Source of the DNA: Bacteroidota bacterium
GTDB lineage: Bacteria; Bacteroidota; Bacteroidia; Bacteroidales; VadinHA17
DNA: 35,699 nucleotides
Assembly: GCA_011042635.1 (NCBI GenBank)
Contig: DQWH01000193.1
Location: 1 to 35,699 of the forward strand
Direction: 5' to 3'
Under the pieces are notes generated by a model. The model searched no databases. It was given only the letters and a program-made list of their open reading frames with translations, and was not told where the DNA came from. Below, in pieces: positions 1 to 8,243 of the stretch; position 1 is the first letter of the stretch, and the number at the start of each line of letters is the position of its first letter. A program made the position numbers and the translations under genes.

Positions 1-1103
1 AAGATAAACTGTGTTTCAGCGCCATATTCGAAATGGATGAACAGGCCCGGGTACTGAGCGAGTGGTTTGGCAAAACGGTGATCCGTTCCAAACGAAGGTT
101 CAGTTACGAAGAAGCCCAGGAGGTAATCGAGACCGGGCAGGGAGATATGAGCCGGGAAATTCTGGTTTTGCACCGGCTGGCAAAGAAACTGAGAAAAGCC
201 CGGTTTGCCGCCGGGTCAATCGATTTCGAACGAACGGAAGTAAAATTCGATCTGGATGAGAGAGGGCGTCCCCTGCGTGTACACTTTAAGGAAAACAAGG
301 AAGCGAACCAACTGATCGAAGAATTTATGTTGCTGGCCAACAGGAAAGTGGCCGAAAAGGTGGGGAACCCCGGCAAGGGGAAAAAGGGGAAAACATTCGT
401 GTACCGCATTCATGACAAACCCAATCAGGAAAAGCTGGAAAAACTCTCGATGCTGGTTACGCGTTTCGGATACAAACTAAAAACCTCGGGTCAGGGTGTG
501 TCAGAATCATTCAACCGGCTTCTTGACGGGGTAAAAGGAAAGAAAGAACAGGACCTGATAGAAACCCTGGCCATCCGGACCATGGCCAAAGCCAGGTATT
601 CAACTGAAAATATAGGACACTACGGACTTTCGTTCCCATATTATACACACTTCACCTCACCCATCAGGCGTTACCCCGATATGATGGTACACCGGTTGCT
701 GGAAGCATACGCTCAGGGAGCTCCTTCAAAAAACCGCGACAGGTATGAATCCCGCTGCCAGCATTCTTCCGAAATGGAACAGCGGGCCACCGATGCCGAA
801 TGGGCCTCCATCAAATACAAACAGGTGGAATTCATGAAGGACAAGATCGGCCGGGTGTATGAAGGAATTATTTCCGGGGTGGCCGAGTGGGGACTGTATG
901 TGGAAATCGTGGAAAACAAATGCGAGGGAATGATCCCCATCCGGGAACTGGGCGACGATTTTTACGAATATGATGATGATCAATACTGTTTACGGGGGCG
1001 CCACAGCAAGAAATGCTACCAGCTGGGTGACCCGCTGAAAGTAGAAGTCTACCGCACCAACCTGCTCAAACGGCAGCTCGATTTCCGCCTGGCGGAAGAC
1101 TGA
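1..1103 (+). CDS. rnr: Ribonuclease R (RNB family exoribonuclease), 3' part
   Basis: This is the C-terminal part of a 3'-to-5' processive exoribonuclease that degrades structured RNA in the cytoplasm. The reading frame is open from the window edge (first full codon at 3), so the start lies outside; the methionine at 33 is internal. The visible 366 or so residues hold the second half of the RNB catalytic domain, with the family hallmark TSPIRRYPDMMVHR at about 651-692, then a C-terminal S1 RNA-binding domain (about 850-1090) beginning GRVYEGIISGVAEWGLYVE. No lysine-rich tail follows the S1 domain, unlike the E. coli enzyme. The catalytic aspartates near the N-terminal side of RNB are not in view. 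A TetR gene follows about 100 bases downstream. RNase II is less likely given the S1 context and family distribution. Confidence 0.93.
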   Translation, partial: DKLCFSAIFEMDEQARVLSEWFGKTVIRSKRRFSYEEAQEVIETGQGDMSREILVLHRLAKKLRKARFAAGSIDFERTEVKFDLDERGRPLRVHFKENKEANQLIEEFMLLANRKVAEKVGNPGKGKKGKTFVYRIHDKPNQEKLEKLSMLVTRFGYKLKTSGQGVSESFNRLLDGVKGKKEQDLIETLAIRTMAKARYSTENIGHYGLSFPYYTHFTSPIRRYPDMMVHRLLEAYAQGAPSKNRDRYESRCQHSSEMEQRATDAEWASIKYKQVEFMKDKIGRVYEGIISGVAEWGLYVEIVENKCEGMIPIRELGDDFYEYDDDQYCLRGRHSKKCYQLGDPLKVEVYRTNLLKRQLDFRLAED

Positions 1104-1200
1104 TCCATCCAGGTCGAAATAAAACCCGGGAAATATGCTGACCGATATTGGTGTTTTGGATTTCGACCATTATATTCGTAAAGTCAAAACTTCATGCCGG

Positions 1201-1782
1201 ATGGTAGACAAAGACCAGGTACGCAACAATATTATCCGGGCGGCAGGAACCATATTCAGCAAATTTGGTTTCCGGAAGACCACCATGGATGAAATTGCGC
1301 GGGCGGCAGGAAAAGGGAAAAGTTCCATTTATTATTATTTCAGCAGCAAGGAAGAAATATTCGAGGCCGTGGTGGTGAAAGAAGCCCGCACCCTGAAAAA
1401 AGAACTTTCGAAGGTTATTGCCGGCTCCCCCGATCCCCTGGAAAAGTTGCGGAACTATATTCTGGTCAGGATGAAGACTTTCCATCAGTTATCCAATTTT
1501 TACCGGGCCATTTTCGACGAGGGGCTGAGTCATTTTGATTTTATTGAACGCATCCGCGAAAGATATGACAAGCAGGAAATCCTGACCATCCGTTCCATTT
1601 TCCTGGAAGGAATAAAAACCGGCCACTTCAAGCCCGAAGATCCGGACCTGGTGGCCATTGCCATTGTCCGGGCGCTGAAAGGACTGGAAATTCCCCTGTT
1701 CTGGACTCATGTGAACGAAGATGTGGACATTGCCACGGAAGAGATCCTGAACATTCTCTTCTACGGGATCGTGAAACAATAG
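1201..1782 (+). CDS. TetR/AcrR-family transcriptional regulator
   Basis: A 193-residue dimeric DNA-binding repressor of the TetR type. The N-terminal helix-turn-helix is textbook: AAGTIFSKFGFRKTTMDEIA followed by AAGKGKSSIYYYFSSKEEIF. The C-terminal ligand-binding half (residues 60-193) is helical and diverged, so the inducer cannot be guessed. The frame stays open to an ATG at 1135, but the extra 22 residues do not look like part of the fold, and the ATG at 1201 (MVDKDQVRNN) puts the first helix where the family normally has it, so I chose 1201. It lies between rnr and a YtfJ-like gene, all on the same strand but with separate spacing. Target genes are unknown; many TetR proteins control a neighbour, here possibly the YtfJ-like gene. 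Confidence 0.9.
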   Translation: MVDKDQVRNNIIRAAGTIFSKFGFRKTTMDEIARAAGKGKSSIYYYFSSKEEIFEAVVVKEARTLKKELSKVIAGSPDPLEKLRNYILVRMKTFHQLSNFYRAIFDEGLSHFDFIERIRERYDKQEILTIRSIFLEGIKTGHFKPEDPDLVAIAIVRALKGLEIPLFWTHVNEDVDIATEEILNILFYGIVKQ

Positions 1783-1805
1783 GATGACCGGCCGCAACCA
1801 CCTGC

Positions 1806-1834
1806 TTTTTATTCCGCGAATATTTTTATATTTA
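1806..1834 (+). promoter_or_regulatory. Possible Bacteroidota-type promoter for the YtfJ-like gene
   Basis: A -7-like box TATATTTA at 1827-1834 (one mismatch to TAnnTTTG) follows a T-run at 1806-1810 with a 16-base spacer, shorter than the usual 19-21. A start around 1840 would leave about 36 bases before the ATG at 1876 and would favour that start over the ATG at 1849. Weak match. Confidence 0.25.
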
Positions 1835-1875
1835 CTTCCTGTTAATACATGCGATCACCTAAACTTATTTGGTAT

Positions 1876-2409
1876 ATGAAAAAACTGGCTTTCTTCTCAT
1901 TCATCCTGCTTTTCGCCGGCTTTCAGGCAGCCGGGCAGGGCAAGCTCGAGGTAGGCAAAAAAGCTCCTGAATGGAGCCTGCCCGATGCCGACAAGAACCT
2001 GTTCACCATGGATTCCTGGAAAGGAAAAGTGCTGCAGATCAATTATGTGGATCCCGACGAGTCGGACATGAACGATCCTTTCAACGATGCCATTGACCAG
2101 GCAACCGATGTGGATAAGCGAATCAACAAGGATTATTTCAAGGGTTTCGGGATTGTCGACTGCAAGTCCACCTGGAAACCCAACCGGTTGATCCGGTGGA
2201 TTGCAGGGAACAAGGCAAAAAAATACGATACCACCATTCTGTTTGATTACGACGGATTACTGCATGACATCTGGGGAATGCCCGAGGATTCCTACACTGT
2301 GGTGATTGTTGATAAAAACCGGATTGTCAGAGCCATTTATCGCGGGATAATCCCGGAATCGGAGCACGAAAAGATCATTCAGCTGATCATCCGTCTGACC
2401 CAGGAATAG
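1876..2409 (+). CDS. YtfJ-family thioredoxin-fold exported protein
   Basis: A 177-residue exported protein. Residues 1-20 form a signal peptide (MKKLAFFSFILLFAGFQAAG), then a thioredoxin-like fold begins with GKKAPEWSLPDADKNLF. Near the end the run DYDGLLHDIWGMPEDSYTVV and VVIVDKNRIVRAIYRG parallels E. coli YtfJ, where WQLDEESSAVVVLDKDG occupies the same place. There is no CxxC and only one cysteine (VDCKSTW), so a disulfide-oxidoreductase role is unlikely; the YtfJ family has no settled function despite old database names calling it a transcriptional regulator. An in-frame ATG at 1849 exists, but the ATG at 1876 directly begins a good signal peptide. The gene converges on the glycosyltransferase gene with 31 bases between the stops. 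Confidence 0.75.
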   Translation: MKKLAFFSFILLFAGFQAAGQGKLEVGKKAPEWSLPDADKNLFTMDSWKGKVLQINYVDPDESDMNDPFNDAIDQATDVDKRINKDYFKGFGIVDCKSTWKPNRLIRWIAGNKAKKYDTTILFDYDGLLHDIWGMPEDSYTVVIVDKNRIVRAIYRGIIPESEHEKIIQLIIRLTQE

Positions 2410-2440
2410 GACAGGCCATGCAGCCTGTTCTCCGGACCGG

Positions 2441-3553
2441 TCAGCCCACCCGGGTACCCATCACATTTTCCAGTGCATCTACTGCTTTCCCCCAGCGGTA
2501 ATTTTCCTGCGTGTATTCAATCTGTGCCTTTCTGTGGGTATGCAAAGCCGGTTCCCGCAAAAGGGCGGCCAGTTCTCCGGCCGTACGGAAATATTTTCCG
2601 AAATGCCTTAACACTTCCCTGTTAAATGGATTATCGTGTGCCAGGATCAGGCACCCGTCGGCCATAGCCTCCAGGATAGAGGGATTGGTGCCACCCACCG
2701 AATGCCCGTGCAAATATACCCGGCAATGTTGTCTAAGGTGCCGCAGTTTTTCCGTATCATACAAAGCTCCGGCAAAGCAGATATTCTTATGATGTCCGAA
2801 CCTGCGGGTAAGTCTTCTTCCATAGCGCGTGCCCGTATCACCCACTATCACCAGCGTGTCAGGGATACCCGCCTGCAGGAATCCACGGATGATCATCTCT
2901 CCCTGATTTTCCGGTTCCAGCCGGGCTATCGACAGGCAGTACCCCTCAAGCTTCAGGTCTGCCCCCGGAAAAGACAAGCCGGATAAGTCTTTCCCATTCC
3001 CGTATTCTTTTTCATCCACTCCGTACCCCACATGGAAGGTTTTTATTCCGTATTTCCCGGAGTAATATTTCTGCACTTCCGGATGATCGGTCAACAACCG
3101 ATCCGAATATTTCACAGCCAATTTTTCGCACCACCGGATAAATCGTCCGGCCATCCATCCCCACTTGCCTCGTTTCCATTCCATGCCGTCCATGTGCGTA
3201 ATGATAAACGCCCGTTTTCTTCGCGACAGAACAGGCAGCCACACGGAGGAAGTATACCCGCACTGCAGGATCACATGCGCCTTTGAGCGGAGGGCATGAC
3301 GAAGGCAGAAAAGATCGAAAACCAGAGGAGCGACAGGACCCAGAAAACGCAGAAAAGTTTTCCTGACCACCCGGACTTCCCCCAGAACGGGGTTACGATA
3401 AGGGTGAACGGAAGGATTGTATACCGTAACGGTATACCCCCGCCTGGCCAACCCGGCTGATATTTCCTCGGCAAATCTTTCAAATCCGCCATACCGGTTG
3501 GGAATACCGTATGTGCCGACCATGTGAATGCTTTCCACCTTTCCGTCGTGCAC
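2441..3553 (-). CDS. Glycosyltransferase family 4 with N-terminal DUF1972 domain
   Basis: A 370-residue GT-B glycosyltransferase. The N-terminal donor/acceptor half matches DUF1972 (rhamnosyltransferase-like): VGTYGIPNRYGGFERFAEE at residues 12-30 is the family's glycine-rich loop. The C-terminal half has SIARLEPENQGEMIIRGF and GGTNPSILEAMADGCLILAH plus DNPFNREVL, the GT4 nucleotide-sugar binding region. It probably adds a deoxyhexose or hexose to a surface glycan on the cytoplasmic face of the inner membrane. The start is a GTG that overlaps the lspA stop (TAGTG), so the two are translationally linked; an ATG at 3523 would cut into the first beta strand. No other capsule or O-antigen genes adjoin it except the sugar transferase at 8244-9797, so it looks like a stand-alone glycan gene in a housekeeping operon. 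Confidence 0.85.
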   Translation of the reverse strand: MHDGKVESIHMVGTYGIPNRYGGFERFAEEISAGLARRGYTVTVYNPSVHPYRNPVLGEVRVVRKTFLRFLGPVAPLVFDLFCLRHALRSKAHVILQCGYTSSVWLPVLSRRKRAFIITHMDGMEWKRGKWGWMAGRFIRWCEKLAVKYSDRLLTDHPEVQKYYSGKYGIKTFHVGYGVDEKEYGNGKDLSGLSFPGADLKLEGYCLSIARLEPENQGEMIIRGFLQAGIPDTLVIVGDTGTRYGRRLTRRFGHHKNICFAGALYDTEKLRHLRQHCRVYLHGHSVGGTNPSILEAMADGCLILAHDNPFNREVLRHFGKYFRTAGELAALLREPALHTHRKAQIEYTQENYRWGKAVDALENVMGTRVG

Positions 3554-4155
3554 TATTTGAAGTATCTTTTCTGAAATACCAGGATCATCAGAACCCCTAT
3601 GGTAATACAGGCATCGGACAGGTTAAACACGGGCCGGAAGAAAATAAAGGATTCGCCCCCCCGGAAAGGGAACCACTCGGGATATACACCCCTGATAACG
3701 GGAAAATACAACATATCGACCACCTTCCCGTGCAGAAAACTGCTGTATCCGCCTCCTTCGGGGAAAAAAACGGCTGTTTCGAACGGGGTGCTCCGACTGA
3801 ATATCAATCCGTAAAAAGCACTGTCAATCATATTCCCGATGGCGCCGGCCAGCACGAGAGAAATGGCCATGATCATTCCGTTGGGTGCCTTTTCCCTGAT
3901 CAGTTTGACCAGATACCAGGTAATGGCGGCAATGGCAACCAAGCGGAATAAGCTCAGAATAATCTTTCCCGACTCGCCTCCCATTTCCATACCGAAAGCC
4001 ATTCCGTTGTTTTCTATAAAATGGATGATGAACCAGTTCCCGAACACCCGGATTTCTTCCCCCAGGGTCATACCGGTTTTTACCAAGAATTTGGATACCT
4101 GGTCGGCAATCAGTATACCGATAATGAAAATCAGCGATTTGGCGGACCTTGACAT
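3553..4155 (-). CDS. lspA: Lipoprotein signal peptidase (signal peptidase II)
   Basis: The inner-membrane aspartyl protease that removes signal peptides from diacylglyceryl-prolipoproteins. It has 200 residues and four membrane segments. Catalytic aspartates are D111 in GAIGNMID and D181 in FNLSDACI; the conserved ENNGMAFG lies at 48-55. About 60 residues separate the two catalytic motifs, more than in E. coli LspA; this periplasmic insert is typical of the long Bacteroidota form. Its product would process the many lipoproteins encoded in this window (11465, 21283, 33667, 34673). It is followed by the glycosyltransferase with a one-base overlap. A terminator lies just upstream (4203-4241), so it needs its own promoter or readthrough; a weak candidate sits at 4183-4213. 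Confidence 0.95.
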   Translation of the reverse strand: MSRSAKSLIFIIGILIADQVSKFLVKTGMTLGEEIRVFGNWFIIHFIENNGMAFGMEMGGESGKIILSLFRLVAIAAITWYLVKLIREKAPNGMIMAISLVLAGAIGNMIDSAFYGLIFSRSTPFETAVFFPEGGGYSSFLHGKVVDMLYFPVIRGVYPEWFPFRGGESFIFFRPVFNLSDACITIGVLMILVFQKRYFK

Positions 4156-4159
4156 GCTT

Positions 4160-4180
4160 CAATGAATGGATCAATGAATG
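4160..4180. repeat. Two direct copies of CAATGAATG upstream of lspA
   Basis: CAATGAATG occurs at 4160-4168 and again at 4172-4180, a 12-base period, within what would be the lspA leader. It could be a regulator site or chance; nothing else supports a function. Confidence 0.3.
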
Positions 4181-4182
4181 CC

Positions 4183-4213
4183 CAAAGAAACGAAAAACGG
4201 GAAATAAAAAAAA
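4183..4213 (-). promoter_or_regulatory. Weak candidate promoter for lspA
   Basis: On the minus strand TTTCTTTG (4190 down to 4183) differs from TAnnTTTG by one base, and a TTTT lies about 19-20 bases upstream, inside the T-run of the preceding terminator. The leader to the lspA ATG would be about 25 bases. Confidence 0.2.
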
Positions 4214-4241
4214 ATGATCGGAACAGTGTCCCGATCATTTT
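4203..4241 (-). terminator. Rho-independent terminator after the dksA-like gene
   Basis: A perfect 11-bp stem (AAAATGATCGG at 4211-4221 with CCGATCATTTT at 4231-4241) and a 9-base loop is followed on the minus strand by a run of T. It lies 20 bases past the stop of the dksA-like gene and should end ileS-dksA transcription before lspA. Confidence 0.85.
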
Positions 4242-4261
4242 CGGTACGTCAACAATCCTGA

Positions 4262-4639
4262 TTATCGTTGTTTTTCCTTGGCATCGATGCTCAGGGTAGC
4301 ATGGGGTACGGCACGCAATCTTTCCTTGGGAATCAGCTTTCCGGTTTCCCGGCATATTCCGTAGGTTTTGTTTTCAATCCGCACCAGGGCCGCCTGGAGA
4401 TGCTGAATGAACTTCATCTGCCGCTGAGCCAGTTTGCCGGCTTCTTCCTTTGACAGAGTGGCGGCTCCTTCTTCAAGCACCTTAAAGGTAGGTGAAGTAT
4501 CTTCCGTATCATTGCTGTCGCTCTGTGTAATGGCACTTTTCAGAAGTTCATAATCCTTTTTAGCTTTTTCAAGCTTCTGCAGAATGATTTGTTTGAACTC
4601 ATCAAGCTCCGCATCAGAATACCTTGTTTTTTCTGCCAT
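4262..4639 (-). CDS. DksA/TraR-family RNA polymerase-binding protein, cysteine-poor
   Basis: A 125-residue member of the DksA/TraR family, which inserts a coiled coil into the RNA polymerase secondary channel and works with ppGpp. Residues 8-90 form the helical coiled-coil arm; the C-terminal globular part reads YGICRETGKLIPKERLRAVP, the family zinc-finger region. Only one of the four usual zinc cysteines remains (C96); the second position of the first pair and both of the second pair are replaced (HATLSIDAKEK). This loss is common in Bacteroidota homologues as far as I know. It lies 58 bases downstream of ileS on the same strand and is followed by a strong terminator, so it is probably co-transcribed with ileS. 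Whether it is functionally equivalent to E. coli DksA cannot be told from sequence. Confidence 0.85.
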   Translation of the reverse strand: MAEKTRYSDAELDEFKQIILQKLEKAKKDYELLKSAITQSDSNDTEDTSPTFKVLEEGAATLSKEEAGKLAQRQMKFIQHLQAALVRIENKTYGICRETGKLIPKERLRAVPHATLSIDAKEKQR

Positions 4640-4697
4640 AGCTCCAACTTTTTAAAGAAAGCTAAATATAATAAAAAAAACCTTTGAAGGGTATACT

Positions 4698-7600
4698 TTA
4701 AACCAGCCTTACAACACGTATACTGACAACCACTCCGTCATCAATTTCCACTTCCTTTGTTCCGTTTCCGTCGAGGTGGTCGGGCATCTCAATGCTTTGG
4801 GCCAAGGTCTGGGCGGCAATGTAATCCCGGTGTTCTTCCACGGCCCTGGCTACAGCTTCGTGGTATCCGATTTCCACCCTGATCTTGTCGGTTACATTGA
4901 ATCCGCTTTCTTTCCGGATATGCTGGATGCGATTCACGAATTCGCGGGCCATGCCTTCGTTCCGCAGTTCGGGACTCACCTTGATATCCAGCGCCACCGT
5001 GAGATTCCCTTCATTGGCAACCAGCCATCCGGGAATATCTTCCGAGAGAATTTCCACCTCCTCAAGTTTCAATTCGGCCTTTTCCTGGTTCAGCTTCACT
5101 TTAAAACGGCCTTCCCGTTCGAATTGTTGTATTTCCTCCTGGGTCATTTGCTGAATGGCCTGTGTTATTTCCTTCATGTGCTTTCCGAACCTCGGTCCCA
5201 GCACCCTGAAATTCGGCCTGACTTTTTTGACCAGGATACCGGCCGAACTGGTCAGGTATTCCACCTCTTTCACGTTCACCTCATTCAGAATCAGCGTTTT
5301 CACCGCCTCGAAACGCTCGACAAACCGGTTGTCGGGCACGGGTATCATGATCTTGTTCAGAGGCTGCCGCACCTTGATATTCACCTTTCTTCTCAAACCC
5401 AGCACCATGGACGACACATTCTGGGCCAGTTCCATGCGTTTTTCCAGTTCGCGGTTGATCAGTTTTTTGTCGGCTTTCGGGAAATCGGCCAGATGGACAG
5501 AAGAAACGCTGTAACGCCCTGTCACCTCGTTCAGATCACGGAAAATCCTGTCGGAATAGAAAGGGGCAATGGGCGCCGCCAGCAGGGACACCGTTTCGAG
5601 GCAGGTACAGAGGGTCTGGTAGGCAGACAGCTTGTCCTCATTCCATTCCCCTCCCCAGAAACGTTTTCTGTTGAGACGCACATACCAGTTGCTCAGGTTC
5701 TCGATTACAAACTCCTGTATTGCCCGGCCGGAGCGGGTGGGTTCATAGTGATCATAATTTTTTTGCACCTCTTTCACCAGGCTGTTCAGCAGGGAAATGA
5801 TCCAGCGGTCGATTTCAGGCCGCCTGCTCATGGGGATATCTTCTTCTTCGTACCGGAAACCGTCAATATTAGCATACAGGGCAAAGAATGAATAGGTGTT
5901 GAAAAGGGTTCCGAAGAATTTTCTTTTGACTTCTTCCAGGCCGGCCATATCGAATTTCAGGTTATCCCAAGGCTGTGCGTTGGTGATCATATACCATCGC
6001 AACGGATCGGAGCCGTGCCGGCTGATGGTCTCGAAGGGATCCACCGCATTTCCCAGGCGTTTCGACATTTTGTTGCCGTTCCTGTCAAGCACCAGCCCGT
6101 TCGATACAATATTCCTGAAGGCAACCGAATCGAAAAGCATGACCGCCAGGGCATGCAGGGTAAAAAACCACCCGCGGGTCTGGTCCACTCCTTCGGCAAT
6201 GAAATCGGCCGGGAAAACCTTTCTGAAACCCTCCTCGTTCATGGCAAAAGGGTAGTGAAACTGGGCATAGGGCATCGCTCCTGAATCGAACCATACATCG
6301 ATCAGGTCGGGTTCACGGAACATGCGCCTGCCTGAAGGAGAAACCAGAACTATCTCATCCACCATGGGACGGTGGAGATCAAAACGGGCATAATTTTCAT
6401 CGGAGAAGTCCCCCACCCTGAAATCCTTCAGGGGATTCGATTTCATAAAACCCACTTGTACCGAGCGTTCTATTTCTTCTTTCAGCTCCGCCACAGACCC
6501 GATGCATTTTTGTTCTTTCCTGTCTTCAGACACCCATACCGGCAAAGGGGTCCCCCAGTAGCGGGACCGAGAAAGGTTCCAGTCGACCAGGTTTTCCAGC
6601 CATTTCCCGAACCTGCCCTGCCCTGTGGCCAGGGGTTTCCAGTTTATGGTATTGTTTAGCTCGATCATGCGTTCTTTTAGGGCAGTGGTTTTGATAAACC
6701 ATGAATCAAGCGGATAATACAGCACCGGTTTATCGGTTCGCCAGCAATGGGGATAGTTGTGTATGTGTTTCTCAATGCGGAATGCCAGGCCTCGTTTTTT
6801 CAGGTGTACGGCAATGTCCACGTCCACTCCTTCGTCATCTTCGGCTGCCTCTTCATCGTACTCCACCTTTACGTAACGGCCGGCAAACGGAGCATATTCC
6901 TGCCTGTTCACTTTGCTGTCAATAAAAGCGGGATCAAGATCTTCCAGGCGTACGAACCTCCCTTTCCGGTCGACCAGCGGCATGACCTGCCCCTGTTTGT
7001 CGGTTACGGTAAGAGGGGGTATGTTGTTTTCCAGTCCGGCCCGGTAATCGTCGGCCCCGAAAGTGGGGGCCGTATGCACCACACCGGTCCCTTCCTCGGT
7101 GGTAACGAAATCGCCCGTAATAATCCGGAAAGCCTGTTCACCCGGGTCCACCCAGGGCAGCAGTTGTTCATACCGGATACCTTTCAGTTCCCGGCCGGTA
7201 AATTCCTCCATTTCCCGGAATGGAAGATGTTTATCACCCGGCTGGTATGCATCCAGTTTTTTGTCCCGGTTTTTTTCCGGAAAATATTTTGAAACCAGAG
7301 CGGAGGCCAGTACCACGGTGATGGGATCGCCCGTGTAAGGGTTGAAAGTGCGGACCTTCCGGTAAGGGATATCCTCACCTACCGTAAGAGCGGTATTCGA
7401 TGGCAGGGTCCACGGAGTAGTGGTCCATGCCAGCACAAAGACATCGGTATCCACATCCCGGAACAGGAATTCCGATTTTTCATCCCGGACCACCCGGAAC
7501 TGGGCCACGATGGTGGTGTCTTTCACGTCGCGGTAGCACCCCGGCTGGTTCAGTTCGTGGGTACTGAGACCGGTACCTGCAGCGGGGGAATAGGGTTGTA

Positions 7601-8144
7601 TGGAATATCCCTTATAGAGCAGGCCTTTTTCGTACAGCTTTTTCAGGAGAAACCACAATGTTTCGATATACCGGTTATCATAGGTAATGTAGGGATCATC
7701 CATATTGATCCAGTATCCCATCTTCCGGGTCAGTTCCTCCCATTCCCGGGTGTATTTCATTACATCGGTACGGCAGGCCCTGTTAAAATCTTCTACGGAA
7801 ATCTTCCCTTCCTTCCCAATATCTTCCTTGGTGATCCCCATACTTTTCTCCACGCTAAGCTCCACCGGCAGACCGTGGGTATCCCAGCCGGCTTTTCGTT
7901 CCACCAGATAACCACGCATGGTTTTGTACCGGCAGAAAATATCCTTGATGGTACGCGATATCACATGGTGAATCCCCGGAATCCCATTGGCTGAAGGAGG
8001 ACCTTCATAAAATACAAAGGCATCGCTGTTTCTGCGGAGTTCCAGACTTTGTTCGAATGTCTTCTCCCTGTCCCAGGTATGTAGTACCTCCTGGTTGATC
8101 TTTGCCAGATCCAGTGTTTTATGTTCCGGGAATTTCTTTTTCAT
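4698..8144 (-). CDS. ileS: Isoleucyl-tRNA synthetase, type 2 (IleRS2)
   Basis: Charges tRNA-Ile with isoleucine in the cytoplasm. The 1148-residue length, WDTHGLPVELSVEKSMG, and the long C-terminal anticodon-binding region place it in the eukaryote-like type 2 clade. The KMSKS loop is present as GNKMSKRLGNA (about 6055-6075). The class I HIGH signature is altered: PSANGIPGIHHVISRT reads GIHH where the canonical motif is HxGH (codons at 7965-7976), i.e. the GXHH form. The editing domain is present (WTTTPWTLPSNTALTVG; GTGVVHTAPTFGADDYRAG). A TTG at 8168 is in frame, but a perfect -7 box at 8182-8189 would place transcription start almost on it, so I chose the ATG at 8144 (MKKKFPEHKTLDL). It precedes the dksA-like gene. 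Confidence 0.97.
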   Translation of the reverse strand: MKKKFPEHKTLDLAKINQEVLHTWDREKTFEQSLELRRNSDAFVFYEGPPSANGIPGIHHVISRTIKDIFCRYKTMRGYLVERKAGWDTHGLPVELSVEKSMGITKEDIGKEGKISVEDFNRACRTDVMKYTREWEELTRKMGYWINMDDPYITYDNRYIETLWFLLKKLYEKGLLYKGYSIQPYSPAAGTGLSTHELNQPGCYRDVKDTTIVAQFRVVRDEKSEFLFRDVDTDVFVLAWTTTPWTLPSNTALTVGEDIPYRKVRTFNPYTGDPITVVLASALVSKYFPEKNRDKKLDAYQPGDKHLPFREMEEFTGRELKGIRYEQLLPWVDPGEQAFRIITGDFVTTEEGTGVVHTAPTFGADDYRAGLENNIPPLTVTDKQGQVMPLVDRKGRFVRLEDLDPAFIDSKVNRQEYAPFAGRYVKVEYDEEAAEDDEGVDVDIAVHLKKRGLAFRIEKHIHNYPHCWRTDKPVLYYPLDSWFIKTTALKERMIELNNTINWKPLATGQGRFGKWLENLVDWNLSRSRYWGTPLPVWVSEDRKEQKCIGSVAELKEEIERSVQVGFMKSNPLKDFRVGDFSDENYARFDLHRPMVDEIVLVSPSGRRMFREPDLIDVWFDSGAMPYAQFHYPFAMNEEGFRKVFPADFIAEGVDQTRGWFFTLHALAVMLFDSVAFRNIVSNGLVLDRNGNKMSKRLGNAVDPFETISRHGSDPLRWYMITNAQPWDNLKFDMAGLEEVKRKFFGTLFNTYSFFALYANIDGFRYEEEDIPMSRRPEIDRWIISLLNSLVKEVQKNYDHYEPTRSGRAIQEFVIENLSNWYVRLNRKRFWGGEWNEDKLSAYQTLCTCLETVSLLAAPIAPFYSDRIFRDLNEVTGRYSVSSVHLADFPKADKKLINRELEKRMELAQNVSSMVLGLRRKVNIKVRQPLNKIMIPVPDNRFVERFEAVKTLILNEVNVKEVEYLTSSAGILVKKVRPNFRVLGPRFGKHMKEITQAIQQMTQEEIQQFEREGRFKVKLNQEKAELKLEEVEILSEDIPGWLVANEGNLTVALDIKVSPELRNEGMAREFVNRIQHIRKESGFNVTDKIRVEIGYHEAVARAVEEHRDYIAAQTLAQSIEMPDHLDGNGTKEVEIDDGVVVSIRVVRLV

Positions 8145-8181
8145 CCGGGATAATTCAAAAGAGTTCAAAAAAATAAGTTCA

Positions 8182-8213
8182 CAAAGATAGAGGGTTGGGC
8201 GGGAAAATGCAAG
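8182..8213 (-). promoter_or_regulatory. Bacteroidota-type promoter of ileS
   Basis: On the minus strand the -7 box TATCTTTG (8189 down to 8182) matches TAnnTTTG exactly, with CTTG (8213 down to 8210, one mismatch to TTTG) 20 bases upstream. Expected start near 8175, giving a leader of about 30 bases to the ATG at 8144. Confidence 0.55.
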
Positions 8214-8243
8214 GGAGAAAAAACCGGGCCCGAAAGGGTGAGA

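Noticed and set aside
1155-1178. TTTG and TATATTCG as a TetR promoter
   Set aside because: The spacer is only 12 bases, too short for the Bacteroidota consensus.
1135-1200. 22-residue N-terminal extension of the TetR gene
   Set aside because: The added residues lie before the first predicted helix of the fold; the methionine at 1201 gives the normal family length.
2410-2440. Bidirectional terminator between the converging YtfJ-like and glycosyltransferase genes
   Set aside because: A 6-bp ACAGGC/GCCTGT stem is present, but there is no T-tract on either strand.
4776-5891. 371-residue open frame antisense to ileS
   Set aside because: It is antisense to the conserved C-terminal domain of IleRS; its composition is that of a codon shadow and it has no recognisable domain.
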